DNA of 64,000 nucleotides from positions 1,178,001 through 1,242,000 of the forward strand of contig NZ_JBFEFL010000001.1 in assembly GCF_040717445.1 (NCBI RefSeq), read 5' to 3'. This document shows positions 17,138 through 27,284 of this stretch, in pieces (position 1 is the stretch's first letter; every line of letters starts with the position of its first letter). The translations under genes and the position numbers were made by a program. The notes beneath the pieces were generated by a model. The model searched no databases, was not told where the DNA came from, and saw only the letters and a program-made list of their open reading frames with translations. This DNA is from Qipengyuania sp. JC766 (GTDB lineage Bacteria; Pseudomonadota; Alphaproteobacteria; Sphingomonadales; Sphingomonadaceae).

Positions 17138-17164
17138 CGCCCGCCCTGAAAAGGCGGGCGTTTT
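17138..17164 (+). terminator. Intrinsic terminator after the entericidin-like gene
   Basis: CGCCCGCC (17138-17145) pairs with GGCGGGCG (17153-17160) around a 7-nt loop and is followed by TTTT. An A-rich flank on the left means it may also work for the minus-strand DUF938 gene, whose stop lies 5 nt beyond. Confidence 0.85.
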
Positions 17165-17168
17165 CGTA

Positions 17169-17762
17169 TCAGGACCTGCGATAGACGAGAATCAGGTTGT
17201 TGGCCGGCATCGGGTAGCGCGCATTGCGGATGAACCCGTGTTCGTTCGCGACGGTATCGACATCGTCTGTGTTCCTCAGCCCCCAGTCCGGATTCCGCTG
17301 GCGAAGGCTGTCGTCAAACTGCAGATTGCTGTCTGCCGTTTCGACCCCTGCTTCCAGGAACGGACCATAGAGGATTAGCTTACCTCCGGTCTGCAGCACG
17401 ACTGCCGCCCCTGCAAACAGGCTCGTCGTGGCACTCCACGGACTGATGTGGAGCATGTTCACGCACAGGATCGCGTCGGCGCGGTCGATGGGCCATCGCT
17501 CCTCCGATGCATCGAGAGCGAGTGGCTCTGCGATGTTTCCCAGCCCGCTGTCCTCGGACCAGGCGGCAATCGATTCAAGTGCTTCCGTGTCGAGATCGGT
17601 CGGTTGCCAGACGAGGTGCGGGAACCGGCGCGCCAGGAACACCGCGTGTTCGCCGGAGCCGCTGGCGATTTCCAGCACCGTGCCCCGTTCCGGCAATTCC
17701 GTTTCCAGAACCCGTGCGATTGGTTCGCTGTTGCGTGCCGTGGCCGGGGCGTACCTCTTCAT
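17169..17762 (-). CDS. DUF938 family methyltransferase-like protein
   Basis: This 197-residue protein matches DUF938. It starts MKRYAPATARNSEPI, followed by the SAM-binding glycine loop EIASGSGEHAVFLARRFP, then QPTDLDTEALESIAAW and VNMLHISPW. It ends ANNLILVYRR. The fold is a class I methyltransferase; the substrate is not known for the family. The ATG at 17762 overlaps the upstream stop in an ATGA. The frame extends 32 codons further, but that part is a shadow of the upstream gene. It is the last gene of a three-gene unit with the Rossmann oxidoreductase and dGTPase. Confidence 0.9.
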   Translation of the reverse strand: MKRYAPATARNSEPIARVLETELPERGTVLEIASGSGEHAVFLARRFPHLVWQPTDLDTEALESIAAWSEDSGLGNIAEPLALDASEERWPIDRADAILCVNMLHISPWSATTSLFAGAAVVLQTGGKLILYGPFLEAGVETADSNLQFDDSLRQRNPDWGLRNTDDVDTVANEHGFIRNARYPMPANNLILVYRRS

Positions 17763-18451
17763 GCCGCCAGCTCGCCCAGTTCTCCGGCAGCACGGCGGAT
17801 CGCATCGTTGTCGTGCACGAAGCGGCCCGACGCCTTGCGCTTGGCAAGCGAGAGGCACGCTCTAGCCACAGTCGCGGCGGGGATCGACCTCGCCTTGGCG
17901 GCTCCGCCTTGCAGGAACAGGTCCACGACTGGACTGGCCAGCCGGCCGAGGCCTTCCAGCACACGCAGGTCGTTATCCCGCTTCCCGCGCAGCAGGCCCG
18001 GCCGCAGGATGTCGAGACGCTTGAACTGCAGGTGGGACAGGTCCCTGTCCGTCTCTCCCTTGACCCTCAGGTAGAAGGTCTTGGCGTTGTAGTCCGCGCC
18101 CACGGACGAGACAGCAACGAAGCGTGTCGCCCCCGTTTCACGGGCCGCCCTCGCCACTTCCATGACGAGGTCGTGGTCGACCGCGCGGAATGCTTCCTCG
18201 TCGCGCTCCGCCTTTTTCCAGGTGGTGCCGAGCGTGCTCACCACCACGTCCGGGCGCATCGTCCGAAGGATGTCGGTCCAGGCATCGCTCCCCGCCACGA
18301 TGAGCTCCATGTGCGCCCCGGCGGGAAGGCCGAACTCGCGCCGTGCGACGGCGGTGAGCCGGAGGTCGGCGCGGCCGACGGCCTCCCGGATGATCTGGCT
18401 GCCCACCAACCCGGTCGAGCCGAACAGGGCAATCCTGACCGGCTCAGACAT
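17759..18451 (-). CDS. NAD(P)H-binding atypical SDR (NmrA/Htatip2-like)
   Basis: This 230-residue Rossmann protein begins RIALFGSTGLVGSQIIREA, the NAD(P)-binding glycine motif of atypical short-chain dehydrogenases. It continues VSTLGTTWKKAERDEEAFRAVDHDL and FVAVSSVGADYNAKTFYLRVKGE, where Y...K may be the usual catalytic or binding pair. Proteins of this type (YbjT, Htatip2-like) act as redox sensors or reductases; the substrate is unknown. Its stop is coupled to DUF938 and its start overlaps the dGTPase stop by 8 nt. Confidence 0.85.
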   Translation of the reverse strand: MSEPVRIALFGSTGLVGSQIIREAVGRADLRLTAVARREFGLPAGAHMELIVAGSDAWTDILRTMRPDVVVSTLGTTWKKAERDEEAFRAVDHDLVMEVARAARETGATRFVAVSSVGADYNAKTFYLRVKGETDRDLSHLQFKRLDILRPGLLRGKRDNDLRVLEGLGRLASPVVDLFLQGGAAKARSIPAATVARACLSLAKRKASGRFVHDNDAIRRAAGELGELAA

Positions 18452-19604
18452 TGCTGAGGCCCTCGGGCTTGCGCCCGTAGATGGCGCGGTACTGGTCCAT
18501 GGCGAACCGGTCGGTCATGCCGGCGATGAAGTCCGCGATATGCCGCGTGCGGGCAGGTTCCGTTTCCGGCAGGGTCGCGCGCCACCCCTGCGTGAGCAGC
18601 GCCGTGTCCTGATCGTAGGCGGCATAGAGCCTCGCCACCACGTCGCGGGCGCGCTCCGCCGCGGCGAGCTGGTCTGTATGATGGTACAGATTGTCGTACA
18701 TGAAGCGCTTCAATCGCCGCTCCTGTGACGCCATCGTGGGCGAAAAGCCAGAGATCTGGCGCCCCGCCCCCCGGATATCCTCGACCGTTTTCAGCCCTTC
18801 CAGGTTCGCCCGCGTGTGCTCCAGCACATCGTTCACCATCAGCCCGATCTGGCCGCGCACCAGCTCGCGCAGCTTGCGATCGTGCGGCGCCTGCGGGAAG
18901 CGGCGTTCGACGTCGCGCCACTGGTCAGCGACGAAGTCCAGCGCCAGGATCTGGTCGAGCGTGATGAAGCCGGCGCGTAGGCCGTCGTCGATATCGTGGT
19001 TGTCGTAGGCGATGTCGTCGGCGACGGCGGCGACCTGCGCTTCCAGGCTGGGCCAGCGCGCCAGGTCAAGCGGGACTGCGGCGTCCAGTTCCTCCAGCGC
19101 CCAGTTCGACGCGGCGGTCGGTCCGTTGTGCTTCGCCATGCCTTCCAGCACTTCCCACGACAAGTTCAGGCCGGGATAGGCGCAATAGGGGCTTTCGAGC
19201 CGCATCAGCACGCGCAGCGACTGCGCGTTGTGGTCGAAGCCGCCATGGCGCGCGGTCGCCTGGCTGAGCGCCTTTTCCCCCGCATGGCCGAAAGGCGGGT
19301 GGCCGATATCGTGCGCCAGGCACAGGGCTTCGGTCAGGTCCTCGTCCAGCCGCAGTGCGCGGGCAAGTACGCGGCCGATCTGCGCGACTTCCAGGCTGTG
19401 AGTCAGGCGGGTGCGGTAATGGTCGCCATCGGGCGCGATGAAGACCTGCGTCTTGGACCGCAGGCGGCGAAAGGCGATCGAGTGGATGATCCGGTCGCGG
19501 TCGCGCTGGAAGGCGGAGCGCGGGCCGCGGGGGCCGTCCCGTTCCTCGGGAAATTCGCGGCCGCGGCTGTGCGCAGGATCGGAGGCGTAGGGGGCACGGT
19601 CCAT
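18444..19604 (-). CDS. dgt: Deoxyguanosinetriphosphate triphosphohydrolase-like protein
   Basis: This 386-residue HD-domain enzyme hydrolyses dNTPs to nucleoside and triphosphate. The metal site is visible as RLTHSLEVAQIGR, then CLAHDIGHPPFGHAGE (HD pair), and VADDIAYDNHDIDDG later. The N-terminal FQRDRDRIIHSIAFRRLRSKTQVF is diagnostic. ATG at 19604 is preferred over a TTG at 19643. It heads the dgt-SDR-DUF938 set, with 8- and 4-nt overlaps. Assignment to the short alphaproteobacterial dgt subfamily is firm. Confidence 0.93.
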   Translation of the reverse strand: MDRAPYASDPAHSRGREFPEERDGPRGPRSAFQRDRDRIIHSIAFRRLRSKTQVFIAPDGDHYRTRLTHSLEVAQIGRVLARALRLDEDLTEALCLAHDIGHPPFGHAGEKALSQATARHGGFDHNAQSLRVLMRLESPYCAYPGLNLSWEVLEGMAKHNGPTAASNWALEELDAAVPLDLARWPSLEAQVAAVADDIAYDNHDIDDGLRAGFITLDQILALDFVADQWRDVERRFPQAPHDRKLRELVRGQIGLMVNDVLEHTRANLEGLKTVEDIRGAGRQISGFSPTMASQERRLKRFMYDNLYHHTDQLAAAERARDVVARLYAAYDQDTALLTQGWRATLPETEPARTRHIADFIAGMTDRFAMDQYRAIYGRKPEGLSNV

Positions 19605-19691
19605 TGTGGCTGGCGATCTATGCGATGTGCGATTCGGCGACAATGCCGGGTGTGCCGGCCGTGCCGGAAAGGCGGGCGACCGGGCGCGTTT

Positions 19692-20390
19692 TTACGACCG
19701 CTCGCCGAAAATCCAGTCGACCGCCGCTTCGCAGTGGATGCGCGCGGAGTCGTAAATCGGCAGCACGTTGGCGTCGATGTCCACCACCAGTTCCAGCTCC
19801 GTGCAGGCGAGGACGATCGCCTTGGCGCCTTCCTGCTCCTTGCGCGTGATGACCGTCTTCAGCAGCCGTTCCGCGTCGCGGGTCGCCTTGCCTAGCATCA
19901 GCTGTTCGTAGATCAGCGCGTCGACGCCATCGACCGTTTCCATGTCGGGCGGCAGCAGCTCGATGCCGTGGGCGACGAGCCGCTCGCGATAGAAGCTCTC
20001 CGTCATGACGTTGCGCGTGCCGATCATGGCGGCGCTGGTCACTTCGTCCTGCGCCATGCGCTGGCCCACGCAGTCCGCGATGTGGAGGATCGGGATCGAG
20101 ACCGCTTCGGCCACCCGGTCGTAGACGCGGTGCATCGAGTTCGCGCAGATCGCCAGGCCTTCCGCGCCCGCCCGCTCCAGCCGCCGGGCGGAATCGATCA
20201 GCACGCCCGCCGCACGGTCCCAGTCTGCGCCATCGCGCAGGCCGTAGAGCGTGCGGAAGTCGAGGCTCTCGATCAGCAGCGGCGCGCTCGCCATCGGTTC
20301 GGCGCGGCGTTGCACCTTGCGATTGATGGTCTCGTAATAGGTACGGGTGGAAACCCAGCTCATCCCCCCGATCAACCCAAGCTTGCGCAA
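19692..20390 (-). CDS. Aspartate/glutamate racemase family protein
   Basis: The 232-residue protein begins LGLIGGMSWVSTRTYYETIN, the signature of aspartate/amino-acid racemases of the YgeA type. Two catalytic cysteines are visible: AICANSMHRV (about residue 83) and VLACTELELV (about 196). Such enzymes interconvert L- and D-amino acids without a cofactor. The start is TTG at 20390. AAAGGA on the minus strand at 20398-20403 with a 7-nt spacer supports it, and no other start exists before the conserved GLIGGMS. Substrate cannot be told from sequence. Confidence 0.9.
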   Translation of the reverse strand: MRKLGLIGGMSWVSTRTYYETINRKVQRRAEPMASAPLLIESLDFRTLYGLRDGADWDRAAGVLIDSARRLERAGAEGLAICANSMHRVYDRVAEAVSIPILHIADCVGQRMAQDEVTSAAMIGTRNVMTESFYRERLVAHGIELLPPDMETVDGVDALIYEQLMLGKATRDAERLLKTVITRKEQEGAKAIVLACTELELVVDIDANVLPIYDSARIHCEAAVDWIFGERS

Positions 20391-20468
20391 TTCGTCATCC
20401 TTTCATCATCGCATGGCACCGGCGGATGGAATGCGGGCCGTGCTTCATTGCCGGTCAACAGACAGGGT

Positions 20469-21455
20469 TTACGTGGCCCCGTCGATAGCTTCCGCGCCGT
20501 TTTCCCGAAGCGTGTCGAGCCAGAGTTGCAAATCCGCCACGCTGCGTTCGGCGGCCTCCTCCATCGGCAGGTGGCCGATGCCCGGATAGACGACCGGCGG
20601 CGCGCTGCGCGGCAGGCGCTCGGCGAACCAGTCCGCCGCCTCCACCGGGATCAGCGCATCCTCATCGCCCCAGATGATCAGCGCCGGCACGTCGATCGAG
20701 CCGAGCTCCGCATCGGTATAGGGCGTGCGATCGCGGGTGGAGAAGCGGTCCACCGTCGCCTGCCGGTTGCCGGGATAGCGCAGCAGTTCCCAGTACCGGT
20801 CGACGGCTTCGGGCGTTACGATCGCCGCGTTGGACACGCTCTGGCGCAGGCTGCTTTCGACCAGCGAGCGCGGCGTGACCTGCGTCATAAGCCAGCTCGC
20901 CCCCGGTGTCTGCGCGATGGCGAAGCCGATATTGCCCTGCGTCTCCCGCAGTTCAGGCGCGCCCGCCGCGTCGAGCAGCACGATACCGTCAAGCCGGTCG
21001 CCATGGTCGAGCGCGTAGGCGAGCGTCACCCAGCCGCCCATCGAATTTCCGCCGAGGACGAAGCGGCCCAGCCCCAGCGCGTCCGCCACCGCGTCGACAT
21101 CCGCGGCAAAGGCGGCGCGGTCGTATCTCCGGTCGGGCGCGGGACCGGTCAGGCCGTGCCCACGCTGGTCGAAGCGCACGACGCGGTAGTTGTTGCGCAG
21201 GGCTTCCGCCCATGGCTCCCAAGTGTGGAGATCCGAATTGGAGCCGTGCAGCAGCACGATGGCGGGCGCATTGCGCGGCCCCTCGTCCCTCACATGCACT
21301 TCGCGCCCGTCGGGCAGTGTCACGAACTGCGAAGGCGGGCCGCCATACTTCGCCCGCATCGCGGCGGGATCGGTGTCCGGCGTGCGCAGGACGAGGAACG
21401 CGACTACCAGTACGATGGCCAGCACTGCCGCGACTCGCAGGGCCCATTTCAGCAC
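20469..21455 (-). CDS. Alpha/beta hydrolase with N-terminal membrane anchor
   Basis: This 328-residue protein has a hydrophobic helix at residues 3-25 (ALRVAAVLAIVLVVAFLVL), so it is anchored or secreted. The hydrolase fold follows: VLLHGSNSDLHTWEPW, DQRGHGLTG, nucleophile Ser in GGNSMGGWV, acid in IIWGDEDALIPVE, and His in YPGIGHLPMEE. The start is GTG at 21455, preceded by a purine-rich ribosome site (GGAGGGGAGGG region). A longer frame to 21539 would put charged residues before the helix. It could be an esterase or epoxide/haloalkane-type hydrolase. The 204 nt upstream to the cytochrome stop show nothing recognisable. Confidence 0.85.
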   Translation of the reverse strand: MLKWALRVAAVLAIVLVVAFLVLRTPDTDPAAMRAKYGGPPSQFVTLPDGREVHVRDEGPRNAPAIVLLHGSNSDLHTWEPWAEALRNNYRVVRFDQRGHGLTGPAPDRRYDRAAFAADVDAVADALGLGRFVLGGNSMGGWVTLAYALDHGDRLDGIVLLDAAGAPELRETQGNIGFAIAQTPGASWLMTQVTPRSLVESSLRQSVSNAAIVTPEAVDRYWELLRYPGNRQATVDRFSTRDRTPYTDAELGSIDVPALIIWGDEDALIPVEAADWFAERLPRSAPPVVYPGIGHLPMEEAAERSVADLQLWLDTLRENGAEAIDGAT

Positions 21456-21659
21456 CCCTCCCCTCCTTCCGTCGCGGCCGAACGGGGAGACATGGACCGC
21501 ATGGACCACTGTCCTGGCAAAGAAAAATCGGCCCCACATGACCGCCCGCCAAGGGCAGTCGGAAGAGGCGTGAAAGACGGCATCGTGTCCATGGCCGCGA
21601 CATTATCACCGAAGGGCCTTTGTAGGACAGATCGAACCGCACCGGCAGGATGCGTCAGC

Positions 21660-22667
21660 TCAGGAAGCGGGCATTCCCTCTATCCAGCGACGCACCGCTG
21701 CTACGCCGTCCGGATCGACCGTCGACTTGCCCAGTTCCGGCATGGCCACACCCGGTTCCACGCTGTCCATCCGGTGGACCATGATGGACCGGTCCGGTTC
21801 GCCCGGCAGGATGGAGAATTCGTGCCCGCCCGATCCGCGCCCGGCCGCGACCGGGCGCTTCAGGATGCCGAGCGCGATCGCGCCGTCCTGCTCCCAGCGC
21901 AGGTCCAGACCGGAATTGGACGCGGTCGCCGCGGGACGATGGCAATGGGCGCAATTCACGTCGAGATAGGCACGCGCCACCTGCTCCGCGTCCGCATCGG
22001 CGCGGTCTTCCCAGACCGGCAGAGTGTCGGCCCCCTCGGGCATGCGGTCGAGCGCGCCCGCCTCGACCATCTGCGCCAGCCAGCCATGCGCCATGTTGCG
22101 CGCCTTCGGCCCGATCGGGACGACCGCGCCGTTGAGGCCATGACATTCCTTGCACTGGTTCTTGTTCGGCACGCGGTAGCTGATCGTGTCCCCGCCCGGC
22201 CGCTCGACCTCCAGCCGAGCACCAGCCAGCGCCAGCGTGGCGTCGGTCTGTTCCTCGTTCCACTTGTAGGGGAGCGCCAGCCAGCCATCCGCACGGTGCA
22301 GCAGCAGCCGCGTCTCTATCAGGCGCCGGTCTGCCCCTTCCCCGAACGCGAAAGTCTTGATGATCGCGCTGCCGACCGGGAATTGAAGCAGCCCTTCCCC
22401 GTCCGCCGCCAGGCTCTTCCCGTCGGGCAGGAAGACGAAGCGCAGCTTTTCCGCACCGTCCGAATAGAGCGGCATGTTGAGCCGGTAGGGCGTGACTTCG
22501 AAATTGGGCTGTTGCCCGGCGAGGTCGGTGAAGAAATTATATTCGGACAGCGCGCGCCGCGTTCCTTCCATGACCGCATCGTCGTTCACCGGCGCTGGCG
22601 AGCGCGCCAGTCCGGTGGCCGCGATGAAGCTGGCGACCGCGAGGCAGAAGACACCGCGTCCTATCAC
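21660..22667 (-). CDS. SO2930-family diheme c-type cytochrome
   Basis: This 335-residue secreted protein has signal peptide VFCLAVASFIAATGLARS and two heme motifs, CKECH (about residue 165) and CAHCH (about 225). Other family stretches are YNFFTDLAGQQPNFEVTPY and MPELGKSTVDPDGVAAVRRW. The start is GTG at 22667, overlapping the upstream beta-helix stop in a GTGA; the frame upstream is a shadow. Family members sit beside a parallel beta-helix protein, as here. The proposed role is periplasmic electron transfer linked to an unknown substrate of the partner. Confidence 0.9.
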   Translation of the reverse strand: MIGRGVFCLAVASFIAATGLARSPAPVNDDAVMEGTRRALSEYNFFTDLAGQQPNFEVTPYRLNMPLYSDGAEKLRFVFLPDGKSLAADGEGLLQFPVGSAIIKTFAFGEGADRRLIETRLLLHRADGWLALPYKWNEEQTDATLALAGARLEVERPGGDTISYRVPNKNQCKECHGLNGAVVPIGPKARNMAHGWLAQMVEAGALDRMPEGADTLPVWEDRADADAEQVARAYLDVNCAHCHRPAATASNSGLDLRWEQDGAIALGILKRPVAAGRGSGGHEFSILPGEPDRSIMVHRMDSVEPGVAMPELGKSTVDPDGVAAVRRWIEGMPAS

Positions 22668-23884
22668 CGCAGGCGCGCTTCCAGTTCGACCGGTGCACCG
22701 ATGCCGGCCATGTCGAAATCCGCGGCGGGGGATGCCGCTTGCAGGGGTGCCGGCCTCGCCGCGGCGAAATCCTGTCCCGGCTCGGTCAGGCCGAGAGTCC
22801 AGCCCGCCTGTCCGTCCGCCACGCGCAGGCCCGGATCGTCCGTCATCTCGGAAATGCCGTCCCACATGATCGGGGGCAGGCTGCCGCCGAAGGCCGCCAG
22901 CAACATGTCCTTTCCGTCGAACTGCGGATCGTCCCCGCCGCGCCCGAAGGCATTGGTCCCGATGACCACGTTGCGGGCATAGGGGTTGTAGGTCTCGTCA
23001 TCGAACGGCTGCGTGTAGGCGATCACCATCACATGGGCGGTCGGATTGTTCTCGAACACGTTGTCTTCGACCAGCACGTTCTCGTTCGCCATCACCAGCA
23101 CGCCGGTGCCGCGGCGCACGCTGGCGACAATATTGCCCGCCGGGGCGAAATTGGCGGTGTCGTTCGCGACCACGAGATTGCGGCGGACGATCACGTTGCC
23201 CCCGCCCATCACCGGCAAGTTGGGCAGGTCGAACACCAGGATGCCGCCGGTGTTGCGGGTGGCGATGTTGTTCTCGACCAGCGCGTTGCGGCTGTTCTCG
23301 ATCTCGATCCCGGCGACGTTCGCTTCCACGATGGAATTGCGCACCGTGATCCGGTCGCTCTGCCCGACATAAATCCCGGCATCGGATGCGCCGGACACCT
23401 TGGACCCGTCCACCAGCACGCCGGTGCTTTCGACCGGGTAGATGCCGTAGGCGCCGTTGTTCTCGTCCGGCCCGTTGGTCCAGGTCACGCGGATGCGGTG
23501 GTAGATGATGTTGTCCGCGCCCTTGGACTTGACCCCGTCCCCCTTGGGGTTTTCCAGCGCGAAATCCCGCAGCAGGACGTTGTCGCTCGTCACCAGCAGG
23601 CCTTCGCCCGCGCCCTGCTGTCCGGTGAAGTCCAGCACGGTTTCGTCCATGCCGGCCCCGCGCACGATCACGTCGTCCACGTCGAGGCTGAGCCCATCGG
23701 TCAGGGCGAAGGTCCCGGCGCCCAGTTCCACGACGTCGCCCGGCTCGGCCAGGATCAGGGCCTCCTGTAGCCGTTCCTGCGCGCCGTCCCCCGGTTCGAC
23801 CGCGATGGTCCGGGCGGCGAGCGGGGCCGAGATTGCGGTTGCGGCCATCAGGGCCGCGGCGAGCGCGCGTGATGTCGGTTTCAT
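22664..23884 (-). CDS. Secreted parallel beta-helix repeat protein
   Basis: This 406-residue protein has signal peptide MKPTSRALAAALMAATAISAPLAA. Right-handed parallel beta-helix repeats follow, with regular turns such as ADNIIYHRIRVTW, SDRITVRNSIVEANVAG, SRNALVENNIATRNTGG and NVLVEDNVFENN. The fold is that of pectate-lyase-like carbohydrate-active or adhesive proteins. The family is found paired with the diheme cytochrome encoded next, to which it is coupled by GTGA. The substrate is not known. ATG at 23884 starts the signal peptide. Confidence 0.88.
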   Translation of the reverse strand: MKPTSRALAAALMAATAISAPLAARTIAVEPGDGAQERLQEALILAEPGDVVELGAGTFALTDGLSLDVDDVIVRGAGMDETVLDFTGQQGAGEGLLVTSDNVLLRDFALENPKGDGVKSKGADNIIYHRIRVTWTNGPDENNGAYGIYPVESTGVLVDGSKVSGASDAGIYVGQSDRITVRNSIVEANVAGIEIENSRNALVENNIATRNTGGILVFDLPNLPVMGGGNVIVRRNLVVANDTANFAPAGNIVASVRRGTGVLVMANENVLVEDNVFENNPTAHVMVIAYTQPFDDETYNPYARNVVIGTNAFGRGGDDPQFDGKDMLLAAFGGSLPPIMWDGISEMTDDPGLRVADGQAGWTLGLTEPGQDFAAARPAPLQAASPAADFDMAGIGAPVELEARLR

Positions 23885-23987
23885 GCTATGGTCATCCTCT
23901 CGCGCACAGTATGCGCCACTAATCGCCCGAAACCAAGGGCTTGCCCAGTGCGTTGACCGGACGACGCCGCAATTCGAGGAATTTTCC

Positions 23988-24407
23988 ATGCGACACACTG
24001 CCGCGATCACCGCCCTGGCAGGCGCAACGCTGGCCTTCGCGGGCCCCGCCCACGCCGCGCCTGAATCCATTGCCGGAAACTGGAAGACCGACGACGGCAA
24101 CGCGATCGTCAACTTCTACAAGTGCGGATCGGGCATGTGCGGCAAGATCACCCGCTTCCTGGTCGCCGAACCGGAAGGGGGCGAGCGCGACCGCAAGAAC
24201 CCGGACAAGTCCAAGCGCGACCGACCTGTGAAGGGCCTGACCATCTTCTGGTCGCTAACGCCCGACGGGGACGAATGGGACGGCAAGGGATACAGCCCCA
24301 AGGAGGGCCGTTATTTCAACGCGGAACTCCAGAAGGTCGGCAACCGGCTGAAGATCAAGGGCTGCGTCGCGGTGTTCTGCCGAACCGCCTATTTCACGAA
24401 AGCGTAA
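23988..24407 (+). CDS. DUF2147 secreted protein
   Basis: This 139-residue protein has signal peptide MRHTAAITALAGATLAFAGPAHA and the DUF2147 domain: ESIAGNWKTDDGNAIVNFYKCG, MCGKITRF, KGLTIFWSL and GYSPKEGRYFNAEL. Four cysteines (KCGSGMCG and GCVAVFC) may form two disulfides. GAGGA at 23976-23980 lies 7 nt before the ATG. The function of DUF2147 is unknown; it is periplasmic and widespread in proteobacteria. It is divergent from the beta-helix gene (103-nt gap) and convergent with the following lipoprotein gene (6-nt gap). Confidence 0.9.
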   Translation: MRHTAAITALAGATLAFAGPAHAAPESIAGNWKTDDGNAIVNFYKCGSGMCGKITRFLVAEPEGGERDRKNPDKSKRDRPVKGLTIFWSLTPDGDEWDGKGYSPKEGRYFNAELQKVGNRLKIKGCVAVFCRTAYFTKA

Positions 24408-24413
24408 GGCAGG

Positions 24414-24730
24414 TCACTCCGCCAGCCCGATCTGGCACAGGGCGGCGGACGTGCTGGTCACCGTCAGCACCTCGGCATCGCCCACCCGGGCAACGCGGTC
24501 GAGATAGTCTTCCAGGCTATCCTCTTCCGCGTCGTCGGCGGGCTTCTTCAACTCTTCCAGCTTGCGCAACTGGTCGATCGTGAGGCGGTCGACCATCCGG
24601 CCCGCCATGCACCCGGCAGTCCGGTCACCGACGCCCGCATCGACCAGCGCGGAGCGGACACGGGATTCGGCGATTTGGGTGATGCAGCCGGACAGGACCA
24701 GCGCGCCGGCGAGCAGCAGGGCACCGCGCA

Positions 24731-24731
<1 letters not shown>
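24414..24731 (-). CDS. Small lipoprotein, unknown function
   Basis: This 105-residue protein has lipoprotein signal MRGALLLAGALVLSGC (lipobox LSGC, Cys16) and a helical mature part with an acidic stretch (DDAEEDSLEDYLDRV). I recognise no family. Its ATG shares one base with the pntB stop (TGATG), so it is translated from the transhydrogenase message as the last gene. A role tied to the transhydrogenase is not established. Confidence 0.72.
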
Positions 24732-26172
<1,441 letters not shown>

Positions 26173-26176
<4 letters not shown>

Positions 26177-26457
26177 TTGCCCTCCTTCTTCTTGTACATC
26201 GCGAGCATCCGCTCGGTCACCGCGAAGCCGCCGAAGATGTTGATGCTGGCGAGCACCACGCCCGCCAGCCCGAGCCACTTGGCGACCGCGCTACCCGCTT
26301 CCGCGCTGGCGATCAGCGCGCCGACGATGATGACCGAGGAAATCGCGTTCGTCACCGCCATCAGGGGCGTGTGAAGCGCGGGCGTGACCGACCAGACCAC
26401 GTAATAGCCGACGAAACACGCCAGCACGAAAATCGACAGGATGGTTATGAAATCCAA
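26173..26457 (-). CDS. pntA2: NAD(P) transhydrogenase subunit alpha part 2 (membrane domain)
   Basis: This 94-residue protein has three membrane helices and is the N-terminal piece of membrane domain II in species where PntA is split. The signature is YYVVWSVTPALHTPLMAVTNA and INIFGGFAVTERMLAMYKKK. The start is TTG at 26457 (MDFITILSIF), supported by AAGGAG with a 7-nt spacer; the frame further upstream has no similarity. It is coupled to pntB by ATGA. A strong terminator lies just upstream, so pntA2-pntB probably has its own promoter, separate from pntA1. Confidence 0.93.
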
Positions 26458-26525
26458 CGCCCCTCTCCTTCGGGAAAGGGTTGTGCAACAGCCACGCCGC
26501 CATGTCGAGGCTCCGCGTGACATAC

Positions 26526-26553
26526 GAAAAACCCGGAGCTTTCGCCCCGGGCT
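26526..26553 (-). terminator. Intrinsic terminator after the fasciclin gene
   Basis: On the minus strand a 10-bp stem (with three G-U pairs) closes a GAAA tetraloop, is built on CCCGG/CCGGG, and is followed by TTTTT. It lies 31 nt past the fasciclin stop and before pntA2, dividing the pnt genes into two transcription units. Confidence 0.85.
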
Positions 26554-26584
26554 TCCCGTTTCGTCATTGCTGCTTTGGCGGCGA

Positions 26585-27220
26585 TTACATCGCCGGCATC
26601 AGCACGCCGTCGATCACGTGCACGACGCCGTTCGACTGGCGCACATTGGCCTGCGTCACCGTACCCATGGAGCCGTTCTGGCCCATGACGACGATGTTGT
26701 TGCCCTGCTTGCGGAAGGTCAGGTTGCCGCCACTCACCGTCGGAAGCGTGGCGGTGCCGCCACCGTTCTCGATCAGCGAGTTGAGCGCGGCCGCATCGAC
26801 GTTGCCCGATACCACGTGATAGGTCAGCACGCCCTGCAGCATCTGCTGGTTTTCCGGCTGCTGGAGCGACTGGACGGTCGCGGCCGGCACCTTCTGGAAC
26901 GCGGCATTGGTCGGCGCGAAGACCGTGAACGGACCCGGTCCCTGCAGCGCCTGCGCCAGGTCGGCCGCCTGCACGAGACTGACGAGCGTGGTCAGGTTCG
27001 ACGCTTCGCTGGCGTTCTGGACGATGTTGCGCGACGGCAGCATCTGCGCCCCGCCGACGACCGGGATGGAGGCTGTGGTGGACGTGGAAGCGGTCGTCTG
27101 CGTGGAAGTTTCCGTGGCCATGTCGTCGTCCATGGAATCGGCCATGCCGTCATCCATGGTGGTGCACGCCGCAGTGGCGAGTGCGAGGGCGGAAATGGCT
27201 GCGATGGAACGGAGGTTCAT
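26585..27220 (-). CDS. Fasciclin (FAS1) domain lipoprotein
   Basis: This 211-residue protein has signal MNLRSIAAISALALATAAC, with lipobox-like ATAAC (Cys19). An acidic Met/Asp-rich and then Thr/Ser-rich linker (to about 55) leads to one FAS1 domain (about 65-211). FAS1 hallmarks are TTLVSLVQAADLAQAL, GPFTVFAPTNAAFQ, LTYHVVSGN and GVVHVIDGVLMP. FAS1 proteins act in adhesion or stress survival at the cell surface. Both a GGAAC-N16-CATT element and an FNR-like box lie upstream. It sits between pnt genes but has its own terminator. Confidence 0.93.
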   Translation of the reverse strand: MNLRSIAAISALALATAACTTMDDGMADSMDDDMATETSTQTTASTSTTASIPVVGGAQMLPSRNIVQNASEASNLTTLVSLVQAADLAQALQGPGPFTVFAPTNAAFQKVPAATVQSLQQPENQQMLQGVLTYHVVSGNVDAAALNSLIENGGGTATLPTVSGGNLTFRKQGNNIVVMGQNGSMGTVTQANVRQSNGVVHVIDGVLMPAM

Positions 27221-27259
27221 GTGGCAAGTCCCTTTGTTGCGTGGCGTTAACAGGCCATC

Positions 27260-27284
27260 AATGGGATTGCGCGGTGCTTGTTCC
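27260..27284 (-). promoter_or_regulatory. Possible EcfG-type promoter upstream of the fasciclin gene
   Basis: On the minus strand GGAAC (27280-27284) is followed after 16 nt by CATT (27260-27263), one mismatch from the EcfG -10 CGTT. The -10 lies about 40 nt from the fasciclin ATG. Confidence 0.4.

Noticed and set aside
19968-22982. Open frame of 1004 codons on the plus strand
   Set aside because: It crosses the antisense of three well-supported genes (racemase, hydrolase, cytochrome); composition is Arg/His/Gly-rich with no motif.
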